Assembly (NCBI GenBank): GCA_036477795.1
Contig: JAZGDL010000411.1
Coordinates: 1-15,171, forward strand
Length of the DNA stretch: 15,171 bases
Direction: 5' to 3'
DNA from: JAZGDL01 sp036477795
GTDB lineage: Bacteria; Planctomycetota; Phycisphaerae; UBA1845
Shown: positions 1 to 7,340 of the stretch, in pieces
Position numbering within the stretch: position 1 is the stretch's first letter
Layout: every line of letters starts with the position of its first letter
Notes under the pieces: generated by a model
Told to the model about the DNA's origin: nothing
Databases searched by the model: none
The model's input: the letters and a program-made list of their open reading frames with translations, nothing else
Program-made: the position numbers and the translations under genes

Positions 1-1956
1 GGCGTTGATGGTAACCGCTCCGAGTGAATCCAATCCGCCCTTCAGATGGATCAGGGAACCGTAGGCTGTCCCGTCTCCGATGAGCAGTCGTCCGCTCAGC
101 AACCCGGACAAGTCCACCAGCCCGGTCCCCGCCAACCCGGTATTCAGCTTGATCAGACCCGCCTGGCCCACCGCCCCGCCGATGAGGATAGTCCCCTCGA
201 GGTCACCGTAGTGCTCGATTTCCCCGGTCAGCGCCCCGTCAATATCTATTCTTGCGCCAACGAGAACCTGCCCGTGAATGGCGATGCGGTTGTCGCAATC
301 GGCCAGGACATTGATAGCCGCCAGGTTCTTCACATCACCCCAGATTTCAATGACCCCCCCTTGCCCCAGACTGCCAACACTGATTTCTGCGGGGTTTGTT
401 CCGTCTCCGAGATGGCCACCTCCGAAAGTTTCCTGCCCCACTGTAATTTGTCCATTGCAGGCCCCGGTCACCGTGACCGTGCCGCGCAGGTCTGCATTGT
501 CCTGGATCGATATGAGCCCCCCGGTCTCCAGGGCGCCGAAGGTGGCTGTCCCGATGAAGAGGTCCGCCCCTAGATCGATACGCCCCGTGCTCGTCACGTC
601 TCCCGAAACGGCGATATCCCCGTACACGAACCCATCGACGTCGATACGTCCCCCGAGGTTCCCGTGGATCTGGATATCCCCGCGGGTACCATTGGCGACG
701 TTGCCAATCACGTGAATCTGACCGGTGAGGTCTTCCCCGATCTCGATCCTTCCAGTTCCAGTAACGTCTTGGTCAATCTGGATATCGCCCTGCGCATCTC
801 TGCTAACGTAGATCCACCCGGGAGCGTGCCCTTCGACCCAGATCTTTCCGCCTGGGAGCAGGTGACCTGAGGCCTCGGTCACTCCAAAGGTCACCGCGAC
901 CGTCCCGCTCATGTCACCGGTAATGTGGATCGTCCCGTCCACATTCGCGGCTTCGGTTCGGACCACTCCGCCAGCAGCTACACTGGCGAATGTAGCCGTC
1001 CCCGAGAAGCTGTTGGGGTCCTGAGCCATAGAGTCGTCCAGGGCCACAAAGACGGAACCGCCTACCTTTCCACCGTTGATGATGCTTCCAGTCCCCCCGG
1101 CGATATCCAAACTTCCAGTAACGTCTTTCCCATTCAAATCGACCGATGCTTGGTCCTGCATCGTCCCGTTTATAAAGACAAATCCTGACACCCCGTTCTC
1201 CAAGACCAGATCAGCGGCAAAGGTGAGCTCCCCGAGAACTCCTCCCATGTTGAACAACAAACTGCCGGCTGCGGTCATGTCGTTGATCCGGATAGTGACC
1301 ACATCGACCTTGCCTTCGACTCGCAAGGTTCCACCGTCGATCTTATTGGACACCGTGACGTTGCCCGAAAGATCTCCGCCGATAACGACTATCCCTAGGT
1401 AGGGGATCGTCGGTATCGTAATGTTCCCTCCCACATTCCCGTCGATCGCGAAAGAGCATTCCCCGCCGGCCCCGCCGGAGTCCTGGACAACCGTGAGATT
1501 TCCGGCCATCGACCCGGTGATCCGCCCCCCGCTGATCGAGGAGAAACCCGTCCAGTTCGGGTTCGTATCATCAAGCACCAGTGAACCGACGTTCGCGGCT
1601 CCGGGATTCGCCCCATTGGCGATGGTCAGGGTGAAATCGTCCGTCAGGACCGTCGCATCGATCTTGATAGCACCGATGTTACCGGGCGTGCTGTCGGCGT
1701 TCTCCGAGCGAACATTCCAGACCGCGCCGGCGAAGAGTGTAACCGAGGGGTTGGATGGATCCGTCCCGTAGTCGACGGCGAAGTGAATGTCCAAGAGTGG
1801 ATCTCCTACACCATCCCAGTCCACGCAAATATCTGGCCCCGACGAGTTTGTCGGGCATTGCTCGGCCCCTATCGCTGTGTGTGAGATTTGCTGCAGCAGC
1901 ACCGCGACAATAACTACGGCTACGTTTTTGCATTTATCAAGCGTTTCGGTCTTCAT
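1..1956 (-). CDS. Secreted glycine-rich repeat protein, probable beta-solenoid (N-terminal part, runs off the left edge)
   Basis: The minus strand is open without a stop from an ATG at 1956 to the window edge: exactly 652 codons, so the C-terminus is missing. A purine-rich GGAAGG lies 9-14 bases upstream of the ATG. Residues 1-31 form a signal peptide (basic start, hydrophobic VAVVIVAVLLQQ, small residues ending IGA). The mature part begins with EQCP and an acidic segment. From about residue 100 on it consists of degenerate repeats of roughly 15-30 residues such as GDLSGNVTV, GRIEIGEDLTG, GDIQIHGNL and GRIDVDGFVYG. Alternating hydrophobic strands broken by Gly/Asp/Asn turns suggest a right-handed beta-solenoid, as in secreted adhesins or autotransporter passengers. 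No catalytic motif is seen and I do not recognise the family. It is divergent from the dockerin-like gene across 104 bases. It could be a surface, S-layer-like or matrix protein; that is inference. Confidence 0.85.
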   Translation of the reverse strand, partial: MKTETLDKCKNVAVVIVAVLLQQISHTAIGAEQCPTNSSGPDICVDWDGVGDPLLDIHFAVDYGTDPSNPSVTLFAGAVWNVRSENADSTPGNIGAIKIDATVLTDDFTLTIANGANPGAANVGSLVLDDTNPNWTGFSSISGGRITGSMAGNLTVVQDSGGAGGECSFAIDGNVGGNITIPTIPYLGIVVIGGDLSGNVTVSNKIDGGTLRVEGKVDVVTIRINDMTAAGSLLFNMGGVLGELTFAADLVLENGVSGFVFINGTMQDQASVDLNGKDVTGSLDIAGGTGSIINGGKVGGSVFVALDDSMAQDPNSFSGTATFASVAAGGVVRTEAANVDGTIHITGDMSGTVAVTFGVTEASGHLLPGGKIWVEGHAPGWIYVSRDAQGDIQIDQDVTGTGRIEIGEDLTGQIHVIGNVANGTRGDIQIHGNLGGRIDVDGFVYGDIAVSGDVTSTGRIDLGADLFIGTATFGALETGGLISIQDNADLRGTVTVTGACNGQITVGQETFGGGHLGDGTNPAEISVGSLGQGGVIEIWGDVKNLAAINVLADCDNRIAIHGQVLVGARIDIDGALTGEIEHYGDLEGTILIGGAVGQAGLIKLNTGLAGTGLVDLSGLLSGRLLIGDGTAYGSLIHLKGGLDSLGAVTINA

Positions 1957-2060
1957 GAAAGAACTTCCTTCCTGCTAGCATTAGAATCCAGTAGATGTTA
2001 ACATAAGCTCAGTGCCCGCCACATGGGCAGGGTTGGCGTAGCATCGCCTCGAGTAAGACT

Positions 2061-2885
2061 ATGCGTTTTTGGGGACATCTCGCTCTGACTGCGGTTCTGG
2101 GGGGCTTCGCGCGCGGGCAGGTGGTTTCATACGAGGGCAACTCCTTTCCGGAGATTGAGGACGCTTCGTGGGAGCGCATTTCGTTTTGCATGCCGACTCG
2201 AACCATCGAAGCCGGAGTACTCGTTCAAGAAGTGGAAGTTGATTGCGGGGGACCTCCCGGTGGGGACCAAGATGGCTACAGGAAATCGATTTCCGGTTTT
2301 GAAGGACCCGATTTTTTTATCGAGTTCCGTCTTGAAACGGATGGTGACGCATCGGAGTTCGTTGGTCAAGCCCCGTTCGCGCTTGCTGCGGGTAGTTTCG
2401 GACCAGTTAGGTATAACTGGACCATCGCGCGAGACCAAGCAAAGCTCTTGCGCGATGTACTGCTCCCTATCCTGTTCGTGAACATCGAACCCGGCGTCCC
2501 ACATACATATCGATTGGAGCTTCGCGGTGCAAAATTCTACACGTGGTTCATTGACCGAACCGCGATCGATAGCGGAATTCCTGAGGCAGCGTACCCGTCG
2601 TTCACCCCCCGGATAACGTGGCTTGCGAGCGCGTGGAACCTGAGCAGCGTCAGCAGGCTTGATTACTTGCGATTTGGACGCATCGCCGTTCCGGGCTCTG
2701 GTGACCTTGACAGCAGTGGTACGGTTGATCTTTCCGACTTCTATTTCTTTCACGAGTGCGTCGCTGGCAGCGGACCGGGAGTAGACGCCGGCCCCGGCTG
2801 CCGGTGGGCTGACATGGACCAGGATGATGACGTAGATTTCCACGACTTCGGTCTCTTCCAACTCGCGTTCACCGCGGGGGACTGA
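2061..2885 (+). CDS. Secreted protein with C-terminal dockerin type I-like domain
   Basis: The protein has 274 residues. Residues 1-19 are a signal peptide (hydrophobic LALTAVLGGFA ending ARG before Gln20), so it is exported. Residues 20-210 look like a beta-rich, LamG/concanavalin-like domain: FFIEFRLETDG around residues 88-98 and a later HTYRLELRG segment followed by FYTWFIDRT are typical of such sandwiches, but no catalytic residues are evident. Residues 214-274 carry two calcium-loop-like repeats, GDLDSSGTVDLSDF and ADMDQDDDVDFHDF, the duplicated dockerin/EF-hand pattern, with Cys233 and Cys247 between them that could form a disulfide. Planctomycetes use such tails widely on secreted proteins, where cohesin-based cellulosomes are not generally described. 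The Shine-Dalgarno is weak (GAG at 2051). It is divergent from the repeat protein on its left. The function of the main domain is unknown. Confidence 0.8.
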   Translation: MRFWGHLALTAVLGGFARGQVVSYEGNSFPEIEDASWERISFCMPTRTIEAGVLVQEVEVDCGGPPGGDQDGYRKSISGFEGPDFFIEFRLETDGDASEFVGQAPFALAAGSFGPVRYNWTIARDQAKLLRDVLLPILFVNIEPGVPHTYRLELRGAKFYTWFIDRTAIDSGIPEAAYPSFTPRITWLASAWNLSSVSRLDYLRFGRIAVPGSGDLDSSGTVDLSDFYFFHECVAGSGPGVDAGPGCRWADMDQDDDVDFHDFGLFQLAFTAGD

Positions 2886-3300
2886 GTTCATCGGCCATTA
2901 CCCATGTAGGTAAACGATAACCGGGCGCCAAGCGCACAGATTGTTCTTGAAGAAACATGCCCATACGTCATTCCACTTAGAATATGAACCTGTGCCCATT
3001 GCGCAGCCAATTCGACACCTAGCGCGCAAACACTCTACGCAAGACCGTGCAGACTCGTCGGTGACGGGTCGGCACGGACACTTTTCCGTACGCGGACTTC
3101 CAACTTGCGCACCCTCTGCGGGAGGTAGCGCGAACTTGTTCGTGAACCACGATCCTGTTCGTGCACCGCGCCCGCGATGTGGGTACAGCCTGTATTATCC
3201 CTACGTGTGCACCGTCAACAGAACGGAGGACTTCGGTGAGATGCAGCGGTCTTTCCGGCCCCTGCCTCAAATAAAGGCCGCCACACTCGCCGACGAAGTC

Positions 3301-3333
3301 AATGAGCAATGAGCAATGAGCAATGAGCAATGA
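3301..3333. repeat. Heptamer tandem array AATGAGC (4 full units plus AATGA)
   Basis: Four perfect AATGAGC units start at 3301, 3308, 3315 and 3322, followed by a partial AATGA. The period is exactly 7 bases, so it would shift reading frame through all three phases and is not coding. No clear inverted partner arm is visible nearby, unlike the other heptamer loci of this window. Confidence 0.95.
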
Positions 3334-3594
3334 AGCCTAACGCGCCGAGCACATCGCTCTATCACTCACTCATTCGCGCCTCCGCCCACTTTCTTATTAC
3401 GATTACACTATACCACGGGCATAGTTTTCGGTCAAGGAGAATCTTTGTTAACAGGGCCTTCTATGCAGCGCCGAGGCGCGCAGTCTCTTTCTCACCAGAA
3501 ACTTACGCCACGTTCCGCGCTCAAGGAACTTCTTGATACTTCGCGCCTCGCGAAAAGGGCGGTGGGTTCGGACGAAGTTGAAGGATGCAGACTC

Positions 3595-3703
3595 GTCGGG
3601 TGGCCCACCTCCTCTGGAGGTGGGGAAACCGATGATCGTCAGGCCGTTCACCTGAGCGTATATCATCGCGTCCCCCATGTCCAAAGGACATGGGCCACCC
3701 GAC
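3595..3703 (+). repeat. Double-hairpin interspersed element, copy A
   Basis: The ends are a perfect 13-base inverted repeat (GTCGGGTGGCCCA at 3595-3607, its complement at 3691-3703). Just inside each end is a hairpin with a 9-bp stem and 3-base loop. The left stem is CCCACCTCC (3604-3612) with loop TCT; the right stem is CCCATGTCC (3674-3682) with loop AAA. The core contains GATCATCG-like sequence near both hairpins. Copies B and C share this architecture. It contains no gene. Confidence 0.9.
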
Positions 3704-3786
3704 TGAAGGTTCGACGGTTAAAGGTTACAAGGTTAAAGGTTCGAATTCACGACACCTTCAGCCTTCAGCCTTCAGCCTTCAACCTC
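3704..3786. repeat. Inverted heptamer arrays (AAGGTTA-like arm and CCTTCAG arm)
   Basis: The right arm has CCTTCAG at 3755, 3762 and 3769, then CCTTCAA at 3776. The left arm (3704-3740) has AAGGTT units spaced 7-8 bases. Read as reverse complement, the right arm is GAAGGCT repeated, matching the left arm with mainly C/T and A/G differences that still allow G-U pairing in RNA. The left arm has about one unit fewer. The locus directly abuts element A and ends some 40 bases before the acyltransferase start, so it may lie in that gene's 5' leader. Confidence 0.8.
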
Positions 3787-3823
3787 GACCATTGACGATC
3801 CGCCGTTAGAATCTGCTAAGGTC

Positions 3824-4783
3824 ATGAAAGTGCGGACCGGTCCCATCGCCTACCTGCAATACATCGGGCTGCGGCTCGCGGGCTTAGTGCTGCAGATGTT
3901 TCCGATCGACCTGAATCTGCGCACGGCACGCCTTTTCGGTACCATGTTCTGGCGGTTTGGCCACCGTTACCGTGAGCGGGCCGCCCAGCATCTGCGTGAC
4001 GCGTACCCATCGGAGTTCAGTGAAACGCAGATCCAAGCGATGGTCCATCGCTGTTTCCAGCATTGGTCGATGTTCGTTGTCGAGTTCCTTTGTGCGTTCC
4101 GCCGTCTGAACGAATGGACCTGGGCGCGCTACATCGAGCCGGTGGACATGCAAGAACCCCTGGATCTGCTGCTTGACGGGGGAGGGGCCATCCTGCTGAC
4201 GGGCCACTACGGGAACTTCGAGCTCACCGCCTATGTGCTGGCCAACATCGGCTTCGAGACCGTCGCGGTCATGAGGCCGCTGGACAATAAATTTCTCAAC
4301 GACTACATGGTGCGTACCCGGGCCCGCCGCGGGCTCCGTCTCCTGAACAAGGCCGGGGTCACCAACGAAGCGGAAAAGGTGCTGAGACACGGTGGCACCA
4401 TCGGCTTCGTCGCCGATCAGGACGCCGGCCGAAAGGGCATCTTCGTGGACTTTTTCGGCCGCAAAGCCTCCACCTATAAATCGATCGCCCTGCTGGCCAT
4501 GCAATACGAAGTCCCCATCCTGGTGGGTTTCGCCCGTCGCTTGGGAGATCGGTTCCAGTACGAGGCCCGCATTCCGCGCATCATTCGCCCGGAGGAATGG
4601 CGCGAGCGCGACGACCCGGTCCGCTGGATTACCCAGGAGTACACCACGGCCATCGAGTCCTTCGTCCGCCAGGCCCCCGAGCAGTACCTCTGGCTCCACC
4701 GCCGCTGGAAATCCCGACCCCGCACAGAGGCCGCTAAACCCACGGATTCGAATCCGTGGGCTTCCGGCGTCGCCGCGAGTTGA
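3824..4783 (+). CDS. LpxL/HtrB-type lysophospholipid (lipid A) acyltransferase
   Basis: This 319-residue inner-membrane-associated enzyme most likely transfers a fatty acyl chain to a lipid A precursor or similar glycolipid. Evidence is the HX4E acyltransferase motif GHYGNFE (His128, Glu133), the strand before it (GGGAILLTG), and the downstream block VADQDAGRKGIFVDFFG (196-212), which matches the DQD...F.FFG pattern of LpxL/LpxM. WLHRRWKSRP near the C-terminus matches the family's ending W.HRRWK. Length is normal for the family (about 300). The N-terminus (Leu17-Phe26) is mildly hydrophobic. AAGG lies only 2 bases before the ATG, so the ribosome site is poor. The last residues (KPTDSNPW onward) are encoded by a perfect palindrome and look like an added tail. 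Exact acceptor and acyl chain cannot be told. Family call is firm. Confidence 0.92.
   Translation: MKVRTGPIAYLQYIGLRLAGLVLQMFPIDLNLRTARLFGTMFWRFGHRYRERAAQHLRDAYPSEFSETQIQAMVHRCFQHWSMFVVEFLCAFRRLNEWTWARYIEPVDMQEPLDLLLDGGGAILLTGHYGNFELTAYVLANIGFETVAVMRPLDNKFLNDYMVRTRARRGLRLLNKAGVTNEAEKVLRHGGTIGFVADQDAGRKGIFVDFFGRKASTYKSIALLAMQYEVPILVGFARRLGDRFQYEARIPRIIRPEEWRERDDPVRWITQEYTTAIESFVRQAPEQYLWLHRRWKSRPRTEAAKPTDSNPWASGVAAS
4739..4760. repeat. 22-bp perfect palindrome inside the acyltransferase 3' end
   Basis: CCCACGGATTC at 4739-4749 is followed at once by its exact reverse complement at 4750-4760. It encodes the peptide PTDSNPW in the acyltransferase frame. The 14 bases GAATCCGTGGGCTT (4750-4763) recur exactly at 10112-10125 inside an unrelated gene, which suggests a mobile or spreading palindromic motif rather than chance. 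Confidence 0.95.
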
Positions 4784-4836
4784 CGTTTGGGCTAAACTCG
4801 TTTAGGATTTGGGTGTTGATTTCCGTTACTCCCAAC

Positions 4837-4843
4837 AAAGGAG
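4837..4843 (+). promoter_or_regulatory. Strong ribosome binding site of trxA
   Basis: AAAGGAG lies 5 bases before the ATG at 4849 and fixes that codon as the thioredoxin start. It rules out the in-frame ATG at 4756, which overlaps the upstream gene and lacks such a site. Confidence 0.9.
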
Positions 4844-4848
4844 CTGTC

Positions 4849-5187
4849 ATGGCTGGAGCCAATACGCTTGAATTTACTGACGACAACTTTGTGGACGAGG
4901 TTCTCAAGTCGGAGATACCGGTGCTGGTGGACTTTTGGGCGGAGTGGTGCGGCCCATGCAAGGCCCTGGCCCCGGTGATCGATGAACTCGCTGACGAATA
5001 CGCCGGCAAGGTCAAAGTTGGCAAACTCGATACCGATTCCAACCGGGAGACCGCGACCAAGTACAGCGTCAGCGCTATACCCAGCTTGATCCTCTTCACG
5101 GCTGGCGAGGTCAAAGAGAAGTTCGTCGGGCTGCGTCCCAAGCAGGAACTCACCGCCGCACTGAATGGTGTGGCTGCATCGGCCTGA
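4849..5187 (+). CDS. trxA: Thioredoxin
   Basis: This is a 112-residue cytoplasmic disulfide reductase that passes electrons from thioredoxin reductase to proteins such as ribonucleotide reductase. The classical active site WCGPC is at residues 33-37, within VDFWAEWCGPCK. The cis-proline is in SAIPSL (Pro78), and the buried Asp lies in VLVDFW. Length and layout are those of bacterial Trx1. The start is set by the strong AAAGGAG site. A small inverted repeat, CTAAAC/GTTTAG (4792-4805), lies in the 65-base gap after the acyltransferase stop. It is in the same direction as ricT but separated from it by a heptamer hairpin that could end or attenuate the trxA transcript. No thioredoxin reductase is in the window. 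Confidence 0.98.
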   Translation: MAGANTLEFTDDNFVDEVLKSEIPVLVDFWAEWCGPCKALAPVIDELADEYAGKVKVGKLDTDSNRETATKYSVSAIPSLILFTAGEVKEKFVGLRPKQELTAALNGVAASA

Positions 5188-5208
5188 CCGCTGTCTCCAT
5201 AGAACACG

Positions 5209-5260
5209 AGTTATCAGTTGGCAGTGTTGCGCAGCTGATAGCTGATAACTGATAGCTGCT
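5209..5260. repeat. Heptamer array with imperfect inverted arm (AGCTGAT units), between trxA and ricT
   Basis: AGCTGAT occurs at 5233 and 5240, AACTGAT at 5247 and AGCTGCT at 5254, all in a strict 7-base phase. The left side has the complementary ATCAGTT at 5213-5219. The two sides can fold across GCGC at the centre into an imperfect hairpin. It fills most of the trxA-ricT gap and ends 5 bases before the ricT ATG, so it occupies the place where a ribosome binding site would be expected. Confidence 0.85.
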
Positions 5261-5265
5261 TGAAC

Positions 5266-6546
5266 ATGGTCTCACTGCCCCTCTACGAGAATGACCCGCC
5301 TGAAGCCGCCGACGGCGCGCACAGCGGGTGCCAGGCCGACGGCGGCGACCAGCCCAGGTGTGGCAACGGTCTGGAGAAAGTCTACAATACCACCGCGGTC
5401 CGCTACGGCTTCATGCGGCACATCGGCGAGTTCAGCTATCCAGCGCACTTGAAGTTCACCTGCGGAGCCAAGACGGTCATCCAGACCAGGCGAGGCATAG
5501 AAATCGGCGAGCAGGTGTCACTCAGTTGCAACGGTTGCGACAAGCACGTATCCCGCGAGCAGATCAAGACCTATATCGAAAACAGCGGCAGCGACAGCTA
5601 CCTGCTGGAGAGCGGCCGCATCCTCCGAGAGGCCAGCGCCGATGACCTGGCTGAGAACTTGCGGCTCCGCGAAAGTGCCCGCCGGATGCGAAGCAGCGCT
5701 CAGAGCAGGGCCGACGACTGCCTCGGGGCCCGCAGGATGAAGATCGTCGAGTGCGAGTTCCTGCTCGGCGGTGAACGGGCCATCTTTTATTTCACCTCCG
5801 AAGGGCGCGTGGACTTCCGCAACCTGGTCAAGGAGCTGTCGCGGGAATTCCAAACCCGCATCCAGATGCACCAGGTCGGTGCCCGGGACGAAGCCCGCCT
5901 GCTAGCTGACTTCGAGACGTGCGGGCGCGAGATCTGCTGCAAGGTCTTTCTCAAGACGCTCAAGCCGATCTCCATGCGTATGGCCAAGTTGCAGCGGGCC
6001 ACTCTGGACCCGACTAAGGTCTCGGGGCGTTGTGGACGGCTCAAGTGCTGTTTGCGCTACGAGCACGAATCATACGAGTCGATGGACGCGCGGCTTCCCA
6101 AGAAAGGCGAGAAGATCCGCACCGTTAGCGGGTACGGCACAGTCACCAAGCGTCAAGTCCTGACGCAGTTGGTGCAGATCGACCTGGCCGATGAAGGCGG
6201 CATGGTTACCGTCGTCGTGGAAGACGTGTTGGAGCGCGATGTGCAGCGGTTTCCGCCCAAGCCGGAGCCCGCCCCGCCGCGCCAGGCGAGATCGACCGCG
6301 CGAAAAGGGGCGTCACGGCGACGGGCGACGTCAAAAAGTCAAGAGCCTTCCCGTTCCGAACCGACAAACAGAATGGCAGGGTCGCAAGAAGCGCGGGCGT
6401 CGGGGCCCGCGGCCGCCAAGGCTACACGCGGTTCCGCACCGCAGGAATCCACCGCCCCGAAGCGGCGCAGGCGGCGGCGCAGCCGAACTCGTCGCAGGGG
6501 GACCGGCCCCTCCGGCAGCGGAGACACGCCTCCCACCGCGGGATAA
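5266..6546 (+). CDS. ricT: PSP1-domain protein RicT (YaaT)
   Basis: The 426-residue protein contains a PSP1/RicT core at about residues 45-325. Signatures are RRGIEIGEQV (75-84), the DFETCGREICC block (Cys219, 224, 225) and GRCGRLKCCLRYE (Cys256, 261, 262). The last two blocks are the conserved cysteines of RicT. In Bacillus, RicT with RicA and RicF binds iron-sulfur clusters and steers RNase Y-dependent mRNA processing; here only RicT is present. An N-terminal extension (1-40) has extra cysteines at 22 and 32. The tail after residue 330 is Pro/Arg-rich and strongly basic (an unbroken Arg run near 400-405), so it may bind RNA; that is inference. I chose ATG 5266; TTG 5260 is an in-frame alternative and neither has a Shine-Dalgarno, because the heptamer repeat lies upstream. 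The Minf_1886 gene follows after 48 bases. Confidence 0.93.
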   Translation: MVSLPLYENDPPEAADGAHSGCQADGGDQPRCGNGLEKVYNTTAVRYGFMRHIGEFSYPAHLKFTCGAKTVIQTRRGIEIGEQVSLSCNGCDKHVSREQIKTYIENSGSDSYLLESGRILREASADDLAENLRLRESARRMRSSAQSRADDCLGARRMKIVECEFLLGGERAIFYFTSEGRVDFRNLVKELSREFQTRIQMHQVGARDEARLLADFETCGREICCKVFLKTLKPISMRMAKLQRATLDPTKVSGRCGRLKCCLRYEHESYESMDARLPKKGEKIRTVSGYGTVTKRQVLTQLVQIDLADEGGMVTVVVEDVLERDVQRFPPKPEPAPPRQARSTARKGASRRRATSKSQEPSRSEPTNRMAGSQEARASGPAAAKATRGSAPQESTAPKRRRRRRSRTRRRGTGPSGSGDTPPTAG

Positions 6547-6594
6547 GTGATGTTTCCCAGGCATGCTCGTCGAGCAGACGGAGCCATGTGAACG

Positions 6595-7131
6595 TTGAGC
6601 ACGAAATCGACAGACAATCCGGCATCGTTGGCTGACGTCGCACGGGAGGTGAACAAGTATTCCGAAGGCGCCTACCATTTCGTCCGCGACGGGCTGGAGT
6701 ACGCCGCGCAGTCGATCCATGGTCCCATGACACCTCCTCAACTGGTCATTGCCCGGTACATGTCGGAACAGTCGATCGATCTGGCTGAGGTCATGGAGCG
6801 ACTGGAGGACGGCTCGCTCGATGCGGAGGTGGCCGCTGCGATCAAGAACGCCGGAGGCATCGACGGCCTGAACCGCAACGTCAGCGGGCACGACCTCTGC
6901 TGGGCGTTACGCGACTTTGCCATGCGCCGCTGGGGCAATCTGGCTGACGTCGTCCTGCGGCACTGGAACGTCAAGTGCACCGGGGATTTCGGGCGTATCG
7001 TCTTTGCCCTGGTTGAGCACGGCTTCATGCAGAAGGAGCCGCACGATTCGGCCAGCGATTTCAAAGACGTCTTTGCCTTCGACGAGGCGTTGACCAAGTG
7101 CTACCGGATCGATGACACGCCGGACGAATGA
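6595..7131 (+). CDS. Minf_1886 family protein (Planctomycete/Verrucomicrobia-restricted)
   Basis: This 178-residue cytoplasmic protein of unknown function has the family's pattern: an N-terminal YSEGAYHFVRDGLEY helix (residues 22-36), VSGHDLCWALRDFAMRRWG (96-114), VLRHWNVKCTGDFGRIVFALVE (120-141) and a closing SDFKDVFAFDEAL (154-166). I recognise the family by these blocks from memory, not from a search. Residues about 40-94 (SIHGPMTPPQ through GGIDGLNR) lie between two blocks that I remember as nearly adjacent in other members, so this copy seems to have an insertion. The start is TTG at 6595 with GGAG 11 bases upstream; the ATG at 6585 is followed at once by a stop. It lies 48 bases after ricT on the same strand and is probably cotranscribed. 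Double-hairpin element B lies just past its stop. Confidence 0.85.
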   Translation: MSTKSTDNPASLADVAREVNKYSEGAYHFVRDGLEYAAQSIHGPMTPPQLVIARYMSEQSIDLAEVMERLEDGSLDAEVAAAIKNAGGIDGLNRNVSGHDLCWALRDFAMRRWGNLADVVLRHWNVKCTGDFGRIVFALVEHGFMQKEPHDSASDFKDVFAFDEALTKCYRIDDTPDE

Positions 7132-7150
7132 CGTGTGGCGCGAGAGAAGG

Positions 7151-7303
7151 CTGGGTGGCCCATGTCCTTTGGACATGGGGGAGAAGATGACATACGCTCG
7201 GTTTTCCAGCCCATTTGGTCCACACAGCGGACCCTACAAAAATGGTGATGCTATCCGCGACGATCATCGCCTCCCCCACCTCCAGAGGAGGTGGGCCACC
7301 CAG
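7151..7303 (-). repeat. Double-hairpin interspersed element, copy B (opposite orientation to A and C)
   Basis: The ends are a perfect 12-base inverted repeat (CTGGGTGGCCCA at 7151-7162, complement at 7292-7303). The left hairpin stem is CCCATGTCC (7159-7167) with loop TTT; the right stem is CCCACCTCC (7275-7283) with loop AGA. Both stems and loops are copy A read on the other strand. The interior keeps the GATGA.ATACGCTC block near the left end and GACGATCATCG near the right end, but is about 44 bases longer than in A. Confidence 0.9.
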
Positions 7304-7340
7304 ACGGCGACAGGTAAAATAAACAGCCCACTGAAAATCG

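Larger units (their letters stand above)
2886..3823. other. 938-base intergenic region, repeat-rich, no convincing gene
   Basis: The open frames here (for example 2941-3312 and 3330-3536) lack ribosome binding sites, recognisable domains or a coherent composition, and several end inside repeats. The region holds a tandem AATGAGC array, double-hairpin element A and an imperfect inverted pair of heptamer arrays, all in its right half. Nothing recognisable is seen in 2886-3300 or 3334-3594. Confidence 0.7.

Noticed and set aside
1957..2060. Divergent promoters between the repeat protein and the dockerin-like gene
   Set aside because: TTAACA- and TAATGC-like hexamers occur, but the spacing (about 12) is wrong and no convincing pair was found on either strand.
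2127..2891. Minus-strand open frame of 254 codons
   Set aside because: It is antisense to the secreted dockerin-like gene, lacks a ribosome site and has no signal or motif.
2941..3312. Plus-strand frame of 123 codons in the repeat-rich gap
   Set aside because: There is no ribosome site or recognisable domain, and it ends inside the AATGAGC array.
3301..3333. CRISPR-like tandem repeat
   Set aside because: The units are 7 bases with no spacers, and no cas gene is present; the same applies to the other heptamer loci.
3448..3684. Short minus-strand frame with MGDAMIYAQ-like peptide, with a relative at 7849-8208
   Set aside because: The similarity between these peptides comes from the shared double-hairpin DNA element; the stems and insertions break frame between copies, so it is not a protein family.
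3884..4699. Minus-strand open frame of 271 codons
   Set aside because: It is the complement of the acyltransferase gene and has no domain of its own.
4756..4848. Earlier ATG giving thioredoxin 31 additional residues
   Set aside because: It overlaps the end of the acyltransferase and has no ribosome site, whereas AAAGGAG precedes the ATG at 4849 and the resulting length is normal.
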